A stretch of 64,000 nucleotides of DNA from Hydractinia symbiolongicarpus (lineage: Eukaryota; Cnidaria; Hydrozoa; Anthoathecata; Hydractiniidae), in assembly GCF_029227915.1 (NCBI RefSeq), contig NC_079877.1:9734001-9798000 (forward strand), given 5' to 3'. The notes beneath the pieces are model-generated. The model saw only the letters and a program-made list of their open reading frames with translations, ran no database searches and was not told the origin of the DNA. A program made the position numbers and the translations under genes. Of this stretch, positions 12,576 through 24,320 are shown piece after piece. Each line of letters starts with the position of its first letter. Position 1 is the first letter of the stretch.

Positions 12576-14750
12576 AGATTAAATTAATGACATAATATGC
12601 AGTGACCAGCTCACATCGAATAAATCGGGGAGGCCGCGCTAGATGTACTTAGGTGGCATTTGGGGTAAACCAAAAGTTGCTCTAACAAAGTCTTAGTGCA
12701 AGTGGAGACTGCTACCTGTTGATAGAATGCACATATAGCTAAAAGTACTCGAATATGGAAAGATGAAGTGTCCGATAAAGGCACTCAGATACTCTGCTAC
12801 CACGGCTACACAGGCTGCTTTACAACAACGACGCCGTGTGAAAGTGAGGAAAACAAAGGATGGGAGCGAACTAAAACACCTAATATTTAGAGTTAGAGTA
12901 TGTTCTGGTGCACTTCATCTTATGATTAGGCCGTGTAAAGGCGCAGAGGTCAACTCTTTGTCAACCATGCGGCAAGCAGGAGGAGGGTCTACAGAACAAA
13001 AAAAGCAACGAAATTGTAACGAGTAATTTCGTACAGCAACAGTAAAAGAACATACGGCATTGACACAGCGTAAAGAAAGATCACGCATCTGTAACACAGC
13101 TTGCATAGAGCCAAGTGAAAAGACAATGTGAACAAAATTTGGAAATGTTAGTAAATGTCACAGCAATTTTTAAACCAATAAATGAGACATAAGAAGCGTA
13201 TGGAGCAGAGTGAAATATCAATTGTATTGTCTATAGTTTAATATACTAAAAGGAATAAGTGAATATTGTATGGGAAGAAGATGGAGTCAAGTATAATTAT
13301 TTAAAATTAATATCGAAATGATTTTGTTTTAATTTAAATGTTTTGACAATATTTCGTCCTTTTTGATGACATCATCAGGTCTATCTATAAACAAAAATAC
13401 AAACAGTCAAAATTAATTAACATAATAAATATACAGCAATTTTAAAAACATGAAAGTTCTCTATCTTTGTTTTGAAATGACAAGAAACGCTGTGCATTTT
13501 AACAATCGCGTGTTTGAAAATGTTTGTTCCATGCAGTTGATACGACGACCTAGTATAAAATAAGTTTTCCTTCCCAATATAACTATATAACTTTCTTTAA
13601 TATCCAAGCATGCGGAAGTGAGTTAACAGGGGACGGCATTTTTTTCCAGTCGAAGGCATGAGATTACATTAGACCACAGTCAGAGGTAACATGAGATGAG
13701 ATCAGTTTTAAAACAGAAATTTTTTATAAACACAGTGTAGTTTAAGACTTGTTTCATGCTCTTGCTTATATTTTTATGTTATGATGTGGTTATTTACAAT
13801 TATCCAAATCACTCAGCTTTCCCTTATTTTGATATTTGATCTTTTGATATTTGAAGCTGAATGGATTGCTAAACACCTTGGGGAAAAAGGAATAATGCAA
13901 AAGGGCCAACGAATGAAAGAAATCTTGCAAATATTAACACAACGTTATGTTATACTTATGCAAAAAGGCGTATAAAACTGCGCTCATACTACCGTCTATA
14001 AGCAATGTTCATAGCTGTAGTGATTGCGCAGAAGTTCTATAAGTAAGCCATCAAAAGTTTGATAGTGAAAACAGGAACTAAAGACACGATTATAAAACAC
14101 AAAATTTTTTATATGTTTTTCCGAAAATGTCACATAAACCTCTAAAAAATTCAAAATGCACAAAGAACAAGCGAACCATCATCAGCCAGGTGAAAATGTA
14201 TCAGATGCAACTCAAATTGATTTAACTGCCATTAAAATTTACTGACTTACTGACTTATGGATTTCTTTTGATCAAAATATAAGAATATTGGTTGCACAGA
14301 ACACTTACGTTGGTTCAAGACAAACAAAAAATAAATATCTATCAACAAGTCGGTTGTGCTACATATGCAAAAAACGTTTTATGAAAATGTGAATCTTTCT
14401 AAAAATCGTCAAAAAAATACAAACAAACTTTCTTCTAAGAATGGTAACAGACGTACTAAGTTAAATTTAGAGTGCAAGATATGCAACCTTGAATATTACC
14501 ACATGATAAATCAGACATCTGAGTTCGAAATAACAAAGTGCGATACCACAAGCAACTATAATGCCACAGAGATATTTCGAATTTCCGCATTTTTCTAGTG
14601 GTCTGAGTTGAATGTCAATATAACTATACGAATGTAAAAGTAAAAGAATTAATTTTTTTAAATTTATGAACATAGTAAAAACACAAAATTTATTATAACC
14701 ATTTATTATTTTATTATTAATTAATTAATATTTTTTTATCTATTTCTAAG
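12576..14750. other. intergenic with one less AT-rich patch
   Basis: The stretch 12750-13110 is richer in GC than its surroundings and has open frames on both strands (87 and 63 codons), but I recognise no domain. Around 13345-13385 the phrase atttcgtcctttttgatgac resembles 3' regions of retroelements. That is weak. Confidence 0.35.
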
Positions 14751-14800
14751 GCCCCTTACACAAGAGAATATTTACAACGCTGGCACCTGTTACCTTTGGT

Positions 14801-14846
14801 TTATTCTTTCTAAGGTAAACTTTACAGTTTACCTTAGAAAGAATAA
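14801..14846. repeat. perfect 20-bp inverted repeat with 6-nt loop
   Basis: ttattctttctaaggtaaac (14801-14820) is followed by tttaca and its exact reverse complement (14827-14846). RNA from either strand would fold into a strong stem. No U tract or gene end is adjacent, so a terminator role is not supported. Confidence 0.9.
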
Positions 14847-14933
14847 CAGGAGTGTGCGATATAGAATGAAATTCGTAACGGGGTCTTTTCATTACAATGA
14901 TATTTTTTAATAATAGTGCTGTAAAAATAGTAG

Positions 14934-15341
14934 CTATGTACAATGTTTTTTAGTTGATATATAAAAATGCGACTTTACTAAATCCTGAATATACCAGATT
15001 CTGAATTCTTTCCCAACTATTATCGATTTATTGTAGCCTTCGAACTCAAGGAATGTTGAATTTCCATCGAATCCTTGAAGCGTGTAATAGGTTTTTGTTG
15101 GAAGCTGTCTTGGAAGAAGAAATTTGTCTTCTTCATTTGTAATAGCAATATAAATGTTATTCATATTGTGATCACATCCCCATCGTGTTCTATTTGAACT
15201 TCGTTTACAATTTATTAATTTTTCCCCACGATGTGTAAGCTTTAACTTCATGAGTCTTCTACTATCACGAAAAGTAAACCAACCATAGCTGTCACCTTTC
15301 GCGCGAAAGCAAACATTGATTGCTTGGAGTTTCCAATACAC
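14934..15341 (-). CDS. partial extracellular domain of an uncharacterised cnidarian family
   Basis: An open frame of about 135 codons carries VCFRAKGDSYGWFTF, TRWGCDHN, TYYTLQGF, FLEFEGYN and FRIWYIQDL. From memory, this order (CFxAxxxxxGxF, WGC, YTLPGY, ELRIWYxEDL) marks a repeated secreted-protein domain common in cnidarian predicted proteins. The usual ending (DNxGxxCVDVY) is missing. A GTAAAG donor follows QDL at about 14972, so this may be one exon, or a fragment cut on its 5' side by the inverted repeat at 15334. No signal peptide or partner exon was found. Pseudogene is the main alternative. Confidence 0.45.
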   Translation of the reverse strand: MYWKLQAINVCFRAKGDSYGWFTFRDSRRLMKLKLTHRGEKLINCKRSSNRTRWGCDHNMNNIYIAITNEEDKFLLPRQLPTKTYYTLQGFDGNSTFLEFEGYNKSIIVGKEFRIWYIQDLVKSHFYISTKKHCT

Positions 15342-15662
15342 CTTTCCCGAGACTTATTCTTTTGATGTGCCGCAACTTTTTCTGTTGAGTTTTATGAAAT
15401 GCAGCAAGTAAACAACCTGCTATTCTCATATAAAGATTTGTGGCATGTCCAACCACTTTTTGAAAACGAGGCGGGACATGGTAACTTGAGCATTAAGAAG
15501 ACTTTAACTGTGATATATCTCCTCAAAATAGCACTTTCTGTTGGCGTATCAAGTTAAACTTTTACACATAAATTAAACAAACTATGCTGAATTCAAATAT
15601 GGTATTCATATTTTACGAGTTTAAAAAAAAGTATGACTTATGGTCTCGGGAAAGGTGTATTG
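15334..15662. repeat. 20-bp inverted repeats flanking 289 bp
   Basis: caatacacctttcccgagac (15334-15353) recurs as its exact reverse complement at 15643-15662. The interior has no gene and I see no clear target-site duplication. It may be a small MITE or a local inversion footprint. Confidence 0.7.
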
Positions 15663-16249
15663 TGATCTAAATACACCAAAGCGAGGGTGAGTTCGTTCGT
15701 CTATGCCAAGTGCAACTTCATGCAAAATTTAATTTTGTAGTAATAAAGCCGAAGTTCAACCAGGACAGAGTGGGTTGGGTTGATTTTTTACCGTATGGTC
15801 TGCTTTATATGATTCACTATAACCCTATCCCCCCACCCCCGGGGGAAAGTGCCATAAAGGTCCATCGGTTTATTCAGACTTTATCTGGTATCATGAGGTA
15901 AAACTTTTATTTTAAAAAAGTAACTCATAATGCCACATGTACAGGGAATTTTTTTCTCGATTTTGTTTTTAAATATAACTTGAATATTTGTTTGAATGTT
16001 GAACTTCTTTTTTTATATATTTCGTGAAAATTTATATGGGATGGCTTGATACAATAAAGAAATATTAAAATTTACCCACAGAAGTGCTAAAAACGCTAAC
16101 GTAGTGTCTAACTTAGTAAATTTAAATCCTTGTACCATTTGTCTTGACCATATTGGGCATTCTGTTAATATAATTGTTTTCTATTAAAAGTCTGCATTAC
16201 GAGAAGGGTTAAATAGTCACATCACATTTGCAAACTTACAGAACAAGAC
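15663..16249. other. intergenic, no gene seen
   Basis: It contains a short C/G-rich patch (accccatccccccacccccg region near 15825-15842). No gene is supported. Confidence 0.4.
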
Positions 16250-16398
16250 ATGGTTAGGAAGGAGAAAAATGTTCTTACTGTCGCATTGACACTTGTATTG
16301 CTTTGGCTCGCATGTATCTTCACATCTTCCATGTTGACATGGTTGGTTTACTTGACAGTAAGCACCAAGCTAGAAGAATTAAAAGTGCTAGGTAATAC
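16250..16398 (+). CDS. possible first exon of a membrane protein
   Basis: From the ATG at 16250 the frame reads a short basic N-terminus (MVRKEKN), then about 33 mostly hydrophobic residues, then STKLEELKVL. A plausible donor (GTAATA) follows at about 16392. This could be a type II signal-anchor or a hairpin of two helices. I found no downstream exon, and a transposon is inserted 200 bp further on. It may be chance. Confidence 0.25.
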
Positions 16399-16602
16399 AT
16401 TAACGACCCTTCTTACACCGGGTATAATTCAACTCCGGTTCTTTTAAAGCTTTCCTTTACCCCACTGTACCCTAAATTTAGGCGAACGCTATTAGTAGCC
16501 GTCTTTTACGTCGAACAGGCCTGTTGTGACTCTGACGCATCGGTTAACAGATGGTCAGGGGAAAATTGAAGGAAAATGTTCATGTTTTTTAAATCCCTTT
16601 AA

Positions 16603-17252
16603 AGCCTGGTTCTCACTATGGGCTAACGATGAGTTAACCATAGTGCGCATGACGCGCTAAGACCTTAGACCATAGTGTGAACGTAAAAGTACCTGCTTAG
16701 CTCACAGCTGAACTCATCGTTAGCTCATCGTTAGCCGATTTTTTGAAATAAGAATTTTCGATAATTTATTTCGGCTAACAGTGAGATAAGTTCACTTTCA
16801 GCAATCTTCAAAGGAAGCCGACATAAATCTTGCTCCAATCGATTTATGTTTTTGAAAATAGTAGTATGTTCCGTTGTGTAAGGTCATTGTAAAACTAAAA
16901 TGGCTGAAAAAACTTAAAAAATGTCGTTTAAAGAAGAAGAAGAAGAGTTGGCGTTCAGAGTGAAAGATTTTCCTTGCCTTTCTGACCCAAAGTCGTTTCC
17001 TTCTTCATAATTTTGTTAATTCCTTTCTTTCCAGGCTACGTCGTCTTCTTCGAAGTAGTAATAATAACAAGACTTTCTTTCTATCTTTCTTTTTCATTCT
17101 TTCTCGCTTTATATTCGGCTACAAAAGAGCTAACGATGCACCGTAGTGTGAGTGCAAAATAAATACATCAGGCACCCGTAGCTTAAAATTTGAAATCGGC
17201 TAACACATTATGCGCACTATGGTTATCGTTAGCCCATAGTGAGAACCAAGCT
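16603..17252. mobile_element. 650-bp non-autonomous DNA transposon with long TIRs
   Basis: The left end (agcctggttctcactatggg then ctaacgatga) is matched in reverse complement by the right end (tcgttagcccatagtgagaa then ccaagct). Subterminal copies of the gttagc and catagtg words follow inside both ends. Flanks taa and tag suggest a 3-bp target site of the PIF/Harbinger type. The interior has only a short frame (MSFKEEEEELAFRVKDFPC) and no transposase. Confidence 0.75.
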
Positions 17253-18041
17253 TAGGAGGTAAATTTTAGCCTTTTCATACTTTTATCAATTCATATGCCA
17301 AAATGGCTGTTCCCTAGCATTTTCAGAAATAAATTATGACGTCATCTTAAACTAAATAACTTCATTAAATTTTTATTCCAAATTGTGACCAATTTTTTAA
17401 AAGATTGATTTGTGAAATTTAAGAAAAAAGATGAAATTCATGAATAATTTATAGGTTAAAGTAAGAGATCAATTTGCGCATTTTTCCCGCAATTTGTGAA
17501 TATATTTTATGCTTATCGATCAGTAAAATTAAACCACTCATTTCATGTAGTTTGTATGAAAAATACTTTCTCATCTAAAACATCAAGGTTAAAGTATCTT
17601 GTTTTTTTAAAGACCTTCCCAAAGCTTTGTATCTACAAAATTCTACCTACGCTCAACGTCTAGGAAATCAGCATCTCTCAGTTCAATTATGGTTAAAATG
17701 AGTTCATTAAAATGACACGTAAGATTTCTTTTGTCAACACGAATTCAAGTTGGCGAATTATTGAACATATGATTACTTACAACGTCACTAAACTGTTTTG
17801 AAACGAGTGAAATCTCTTTATTCAGTGGAGAATAGCTACCAACAAATGATTACATTGTTACACCTAATTAACATTTGACAACAGACAATATTGCTGCAAA
17901 CTGTACAATTAGTGTATTGTCAATATTTTCGTTTGATTATGTATACAAGAGATAAATAAATGAATATAAACAGAGACACCAAGACATTACAGGACATTGT
18001 TTTGTATTGAAACCAGTAAGATAAAATAAAATATCAATTTT
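17253..18041. other. intergenic, no gene seen
   Basis: AT-rich sequence. I could not support any exon here. Confidence 0.4.
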
Positions 18042-18499
18042 ATGTTTTATTCTTATTTTTTATTATTCGTTTTTATATTTTTAATTTCTGTCTTTTATGT
18101 TATTTCAGTGATTTGCGATAAATTAACATGTCAGGAAGAGTTTAATTATATTGTAGAAGAACTACTTTGTTCATCACTAACATACTGCCTGACAGTGAGC
18201 GGGATTCGATCCACGGTCCCCAGAACTGGGAGCCGCAGACGAACCCATGGGAATACATGCGGCAGAATGCTAGTGAAAAACAAAGTAGTTCTTCTACAAT
18301 ATGACTTACACACATTATACTCGCCCGTCATGATCAGAGGTCTGATCGGGATGAAGCATTCTCTATTGAGAATGAAATACGGATGTGCTATGATAAATAT
18401 TCACCTATGTATGAGTTTGATTGTTTATGTTTCAAAGATAAGACATGTGCTGTTAAATTGTTATATGATAGTAGGTATGAAGTAAAAGATAGGAAGTAA
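18042..18499 (+). pseudogene. possible small secreted-protein gene split by a fold-back element
   Basis: The ATG at 18042 begins a strongly hydrophobic leader (MFYSYFLLFVFIFLISVFYV) followed by ICDKLTCQEEFNYI. The frame then runs into the inverted-repeat element at 18148. After the element, a different frame (about 18323-18499) reads a polar, Cys-containing segment with DEAFSIENE, CYDKYSPMYEFDCLCF and YEVKDRK before a TAA. Codon use there looks coding. I infer one short secreted protein broken, or partly spliced, around the element. Function unknown; a 132-codon minus-strand frame overlaps and cannot be excluded. Confidence 0.3.
18148..18302. mobile_element. 155-bp fold-back element with tRNA-like core
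   Basis: The arms atattgtagaagaactactt and aagtagttcttctacaatat are exact reverse complements (18148-18171 and 18279-18302). The pairing continues with interruptions (cactaacatactgcc against ggcagaatgctagtg). The core contains gggattcgatcc, a B-box-like word, with gggttcgtctgcggctccc on the other strand. It could be a tRNA-related MITE. Confidence 0.7.
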
Positions 18500-20999
18500 C
18501 TAGTTAATTTCGGGGGACTTAAATTTCCCTGATAAATACGCGAAAAGTTCTTTTCAAGAATATTACTTCTTTTTATGGAATGCATTGTTTTTTGCATTGC
18601 ATGAGAATAGAGCACTGAAAAAGGGATCATGGGTTTGGTGTGGTCATCACAAACCCTAAAGGTTTTGTCTAGCAGTATATTTTTTTGTTTTTCTGTGTTT
18701 GTTAACTCTGAAAAGGTAAAGAGTCTAGTTTTCTCCGCGAAGTTCACCATTTTTGATGATTCCAAATTTGAACAAAGTCGCTTCATTTTTATTAATATTT
18801 TTTTAGTTTTTTAAAACATTCGTTTTGTTTTAACTTGTAAAATGAAAACTAAATGCGTTTAAAACAAATTTGTCTCTACAATATAAAAGTTTCATTTTAA
18901 TAAAAGTTTGTCTTTCAAAACAATTTCCTCAAGTTGAAAGTAAAATATAGAACAGAGATTCTTATTTTAAAAATGGTCATAATAATGTAGTTGTATAAGT
19001 TTCCTAATTTTTTGAGATTCTGCATGTACTTATAAACTGGTTTCTTATAAAAAAAATCATGTATGTTTCTTTAATAACTTATTTTGATAGTTTTCACATT
19101 CTGCATGTAATTGTAACCAACTACGATCTTAATACATTGATCATTTAAAAAAAAACATTTAAAAAAGACATTCACAATCCAACTGACAGCTTGACTTCGC
19201 CTTTATCCATTGGAGTCAACTAACTATCAATAGAGATTATATGAAACCAAATTAGTTTTATTTTCTATCGTACTGTCCTTTTACTTCGTCATTCATTCAT
19301 TTATAGACAGCATACCATAACATACGGCGCCTTTTCTTCTTTAATGCCCAGTGGTATGTTATTATGAGGGTTTACGTCGATGGCTTAAAAAGTAATTGAC
19401 CTCAAACTCGGAGAATCCTCAGTTTATGACTTTATGTAATCACCTCACAATATATCATATAAATGAACGAAATTTAAATTTTTTATCGTACCACATCAGT
19501 TTATCTTTGACAAAGGGAAATCACGGGTATTTCACTTTACGTGCTGAAGCCAGTGCAGCTAAACAAAGGTATATTGTTTATGACAATCTTAATACATATT
19601 TCCTTCTCCAACACCAACTTCCTTCTTTGACATTTCAAAACCTGATTAAAATGATAGGCACCCTTCTGAGTGCAAAATGTGTCCAACCAAAGGGTTAATC
19701 CGATATCGGAAATGGTTAATAAACTTAAATTTTATTTACTATTACTTCTTTTAAATTAATTTTCACTTATTGTATTAAATTAAGTCGCACCTACGTTCAG
19801 TATTTTAACTTGCAGTCAAGATAAATATCTGTATAGTCATATACCTGAGAAGTCGGAGTCAGAGCCAGACAGATCTTATTGTAACTGTATGTGAAGTGGT
19901 ATTTTCAATAAATGGTCGGATTTACAAAGTTATGGTATTTCAATAACGTATCTTTTATTTTGGTAAAAATAGTTATTGCAAACTGCTATTGTTTAAATTT
20001 GATAGATATGTACGCCCTCCCTTTTTTACCCTTAACGCATCCTTTTCCGTACTTTGACGGGAGGTAGCGGGTGAAGATCTCTTATTGTTGATACATGGAA
20101 ATGAGGCGTCAGGCTTGAGTTCTTTAACAGAAAACCTTGTTGTAAGAAATTTCTAAGATTTCACTTTAATTTCCACACCGTAGTGAGAAGTGTGACTTTT
20201 ACATCATGTTTCGTTTTGGGTTGAATTTAATTTAGGGGGTGGGGAGAGAGGGTGGCCCGTAAATGCCTCCCGAAGTGTTAAAACTCATTTAAACAGTCCT
20301 AAAAATATATACCATGGATTGAAGTCACTTAAACTGATTTAATTTCACTTCTGGTCTCATGTGAACGGTCTTTAAAAGATCGTAATAAACACGACGTGAT
20401 GGTGAAAAAAGAGCTTTGAATTAGTTATATAACTCAGACTTGACATATTCTAAAGACTTTCTTAGGCTGAAATTAAACCTAAAGAATCTTAAAATAAATT
20501 TTTCTAAAAAACGGAAATGATTGTATAAAAATTACTTTTATTTTGCAATATGGATTTCATTTCCTGACACGATTGTAATTTATACATACAATAACAATGA
20601 AATTGACATGTGACAGCGTTACAAATCAAAAAAAACAAACAAATTACAAATTCTAATTCTTTAAGATTAGTTTCCCTTATGTTCTTATATCGTAGTTGTA
20701 ACACTAGCTGTTATACAACTTCTTTCTCTTCACTTCCCCCTGTCAAGCAAGATCTCTTCCTTATAGCAGAAGTAGTGTTGCGTTATAACTGTTCTTAATT
20801 CGACAAGTAATTAATAAGAATGATTGCTTGATTAGCTCATTAGAAATAATTTGTGTTATAAATATAAAAATGATATGAACCTTTCGAAAGAACATTCATG
20901 CTACCAGACCTACGGAGGTTAGTACGACTTCATATATTTTCTGTATATTATGTTTTATAATGTAATTTTGCTAGCATACCTACCCTATTAGTTAACAAT
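18500..20999. other. intergenic, one doubtful exon-like segment
   Basis: Near 19500-19568 a segment flanked by cag and gtatat reads LSLTKGNHGYFTLRAEAS and AAKQR. It has no recognisable domain and no partner exons. The rest is AT-rich. Confidence 0.3.
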
Positions 21000-21005
21000 T
21001 TTCAA

Positions 21006-21218
21006 ATGGAAAAGAGTTTAATTTTATTATTAATATTTTGCAACTCTATTCGTGCTAAAATTTACATGTGCGGAAATCCTCTCGACGCTGGGTCTTTCTC
21101 AATTAGATTTCCTTGCCGTTTAAAAATTAGTCATGCAAGGTTACACACTTTTTTCTCACATAAGGCTCAAATCCATCAAGAACAAAGTAATTCGCAAGCA
21201 ACTGCCAGCTTAAAATGA
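21006..21218 (+). CDS. small ORF with signal-peptide-like start
   Basis: Seventy codons begin MEKSLILLLIFCNSIRA, a credible signal peptide, followed by KIYMCGNPLDAGSF, a second cysteine (FPC) and a Gln/Ser-rich end. I do not recognise it. It is a complete frame with stop, in an otherwise empty region. It may be a small secreted protein, the first exon of one, or chance. Confidence 0.25.
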   Translation: MEKSLILLLIFCNSIRAKIYMCGNPLDAGSFSIRFPCRLKISHARLHTFFSHKAQIHQEQSNSQATASLK

Positions 21219-23685
21219 GCAAAAAAGATAAAAAGAAAAAAAGCAGGGACTATAAAAAATACCAATGGTTTTTGGGACTTGTTTTGAAAGTCGTGTAGCA
21301 ATTTTCTTAGATACCTACTAGAATAAACATGATGAAAACAGAAGTTTGATTTTGGTTGGTCTGGTCAAGAAACAACGTAAATTTGGTCTTTTAAGTAGCT
21401 AGGATAGTTAACAAGAAACAAGTAACCAAAAATTGAGTACAAGCCCAAATGTTGCATATAAAACGCATGTAACTACTCACTAGCCAATCCTGAATTGATT
21501 TTAATCTCTACAGCGTCTATAAGGATGATCTTTGACTTTATTTTGAATGTACCACTCTTCAAGAACTCTCTTTTTAATTGACCACATTAACTGTAGATCA
21601 CATCGTAACAATACAAAGGTAAGGAAAGGTAACAATAATTCAACATGCAACATTCTGAAAGAATATAAAAAAAACTCGTAACTGCTTCTAGATAACTGAA
21701 AAAGTGAAACAATTTTAGGAATGATCATAATCGCTTTTTAGAGTTTGAACAAAATAATGAAGTATCTTTTTCTAAAACAAAGGATAAAAGGCGGGAGATG
21801 TTGTCTCTTAGGTGTGTCAAAAGATGTCGGATATCCTTAAGCATGTACATTTCTTGGATGCAACGTTACAACACAGCAACGTTTAAAGTATAAATACGTG
21901 AAAAAAAGCAGATGAGATCGCAGTCCGTAAGATCGCCTTGTTGCTGAGCAGTAGCACAGTGGACGAAAGAATACGAGAACCTAGCCCAGTATTGCTAATG
22001 ACTCCATATCATATTAATTTTTACCAGTTATTGATAATAGCTTGATATCAATAAATTATAATTTAACTTTTCTCTATTAGAGTTACAAAAAATATTTTAA
22101 ATAGCAATACGAGATTTACTAAACACAAAGGTAAAAAAATATGACTTCCTATTATCCACTTTAAAAGTATTTTATGTCTCCTATGATCGGTCAACGTTTG
22201 TGATTTTACTAACCGAATGTGCTTCCCGTTGCTAATTATAAATTTTGATTTTATTTTGCACTCCATCAAAGCTGATGTTTCTAACTCCAGTATGTTAGAG
22301 CGGAATAGGTACGGAGGAGTGTGATAAATTGTGAACTGCTCGTCTGCGTCGTGCGGTCTTTGAAACATACCGATATGTTATGAACTTATACAACTTACAA
22401 AGAAGCTAATTACAGGATAGTTGCATTCTATATAGTTATTATATTAAACAGCTGAAGAAAGAGGTAGGGATGTATTATGTAGTTAGTATCTTATTTAACC
22501 TTTGCAAATCACCATGACAGGCTTTATTTAAGAAATATGCTACTTTGTTTTTAAGCGTTATTCATTTATGTTGCTGCAACTCTGGTCTGTAGCATTTTCG
22601 TAATCTTGAGTCTCCTCCAAATTAATAATTATATTCTTATACCAAACCATTAATATTTGAAGTTTCGACTACTTAGGACAATCTCAGTTTTTTTTTTGAC
22701 ATTTGTTCACCTATTGTTGATTTTGTTTCTTGATATAAAATATAGAAAATGGAAGAACGCTCTTGCTGGTGGAGTTTCCTCATCTTTCTAATGAAATTCT
22801 GGCAAAACTATACATCAAGCGTTATTAAGTCTAGCTTCTACAAGTATTTTTACGTTCTTTGATTCTGTTAACACTTTACTCATATAAATTCTCGAGATTC
22901 ATGAATCGACTTTTTACGGCAATGAAAATAGCACAGATATTTGAATAACTTGGTTGCAGAGTCTCTGAGTTGCAGGTGTGCTATAATATATTTTGAAAAT
23001 TCGATAGTCAGATTACCGTCAGGTGAAAAAATCGTTAAGCTTTCAGTTTTTTAAGTAGTATAATAATCTATTTGGTAAATATATTAGTTTATTTCACAAC
23101 AATAAAAAATAGGTAATTTTCATGGATGTTATTGTATATCAAGAATTTCTTTCCGATGATAATTTATCCTTTCTTATTAAACTTTGTTTACTACTACTAT
23201 TAATATGTTTTTTATTTATTTTTAACGTTTCTATGTACGTAATTGTACTAATAAAAACACAAATAACAAAGACATTGGAAAGACGTTGCGGAAGTGACAA
23301 TATCCTTCTTTTGTCGAGCATTTCATCCTGTATATTTTTTTCTCTTTTATTTTTGTTTGTTTTTCTTTGAGATGTGTGGCTGATATAACGGTGACAATTA
23401 TGGTGCTCTTTTCTACAATGGACGCGCTGAACAAACAAAAACCTTTACTATTCTATCACAGAAGGCAGAAATCTAAAAAATCAAGTTAAAGGCAAATAAG
23501 TTGAAAAATGGAGAAGATAATTCCTGCTTTGTTTAGATTGACGTGGAGCCAACTTACAAAACAGTCCATGAAACTCTAATATTTATGTATAGTTTTTCTA
23601 ACAAGACTTTTCTGATCTTTCGAGAACGGAAGCGTAGAGGTGTTTTCAAAATCCAGAAAATATATAAAATGGCCATTTATGAAAT
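21219..23685. other. intergenic, no gene supported
   Basis: It contains several short frames, including an 82-codon hydrophobic one at 23122-23370 made largely of Leu, Ile and Phe codons, as expected by chance in T-rich DNA. Confidence 0.35.
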
Positions 23686-23990
23686 TAATAATAAATTATT
23701 ATTATTATTATTACTATCCCGGATAAACTCTTCAGTTTTTTTAGGAACTGTTCTCAACGAGGGACCTGCAAAGGGGGTCCTAGTGCAATTAAAGCTTCCA
23801 TTTGAACTATGGAAGTCGAACATAGCCTCTCAACTAGACGATCACCAAGATATCAATCCTTTTCTTATATTAAATGTCAAACAAAAAAAATCGATTCACA
23901 CTTTTATACTCTCTAGCATGACGTTGTTGGGGTTTGAACCTAAAACCTTGCTCACTAAATGCGAACACTCTACCACAAGGCCACTGATCG
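23686..23990 (-). repeat. tRNA-derived SINE, copy 2
   Basis: Read on the minus strand from 23990: an A box (tggccttgtggtagagtg), a B box (ggttcaaaccc), a body sharing cactaggaccccctttgcag with copy 1 at 7927, and a 3' tail of TAA repeats (23690-23715). It is better preserved than copy 1 in the polymerase III promoter boxes. The 152-codon plus-strand frame across it is an artefact. Confidence 0.75.
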
Positions 23991-24204
23991 ATTTAAAATA
24001 AATTAAACAATAAATAAGGATGCTCATATGGAAAAATATCATGTGATAAGATTCTGGTTCCCATGAACAGCGCCTAAATTTTCCTTTTCTTTTTACAAAA
24101 AACTTTCAACAATGTTAGTTAGATATAAGATTAAAATTTACAGCGGTAAACTAGTCAGTGTTTTCAGCAGTAATAATAATATGTTTCCCTTTTAATTTAG
24201 ACAT

Positions 24205-24272
24205 AATAACATCATAAAAACAACAAAAACAACAACAGAATAAAAACAACAACACAATAAAAGCAACAATTG
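24205..24272. repeat. AAC/AAAC-rich simple sequence upstream of the GPCR
   Basis: Interrupted runs of aacaacaaaaac units end about 50 bp before the GPCR start codon and probably lie in its 5' UTR. Confidence 0.7.
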
Positions 24273-24320
24273 CAACCTGGTTATCCTTGAGCATTACCAA
24301 AATAGATCTGTTAACCAAAT

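Noticed and set aside
23543-24001. 152-codon plus-strand ORF
   Set aside because: Most of it is the reverse complement of a tRNA-derived SINE.
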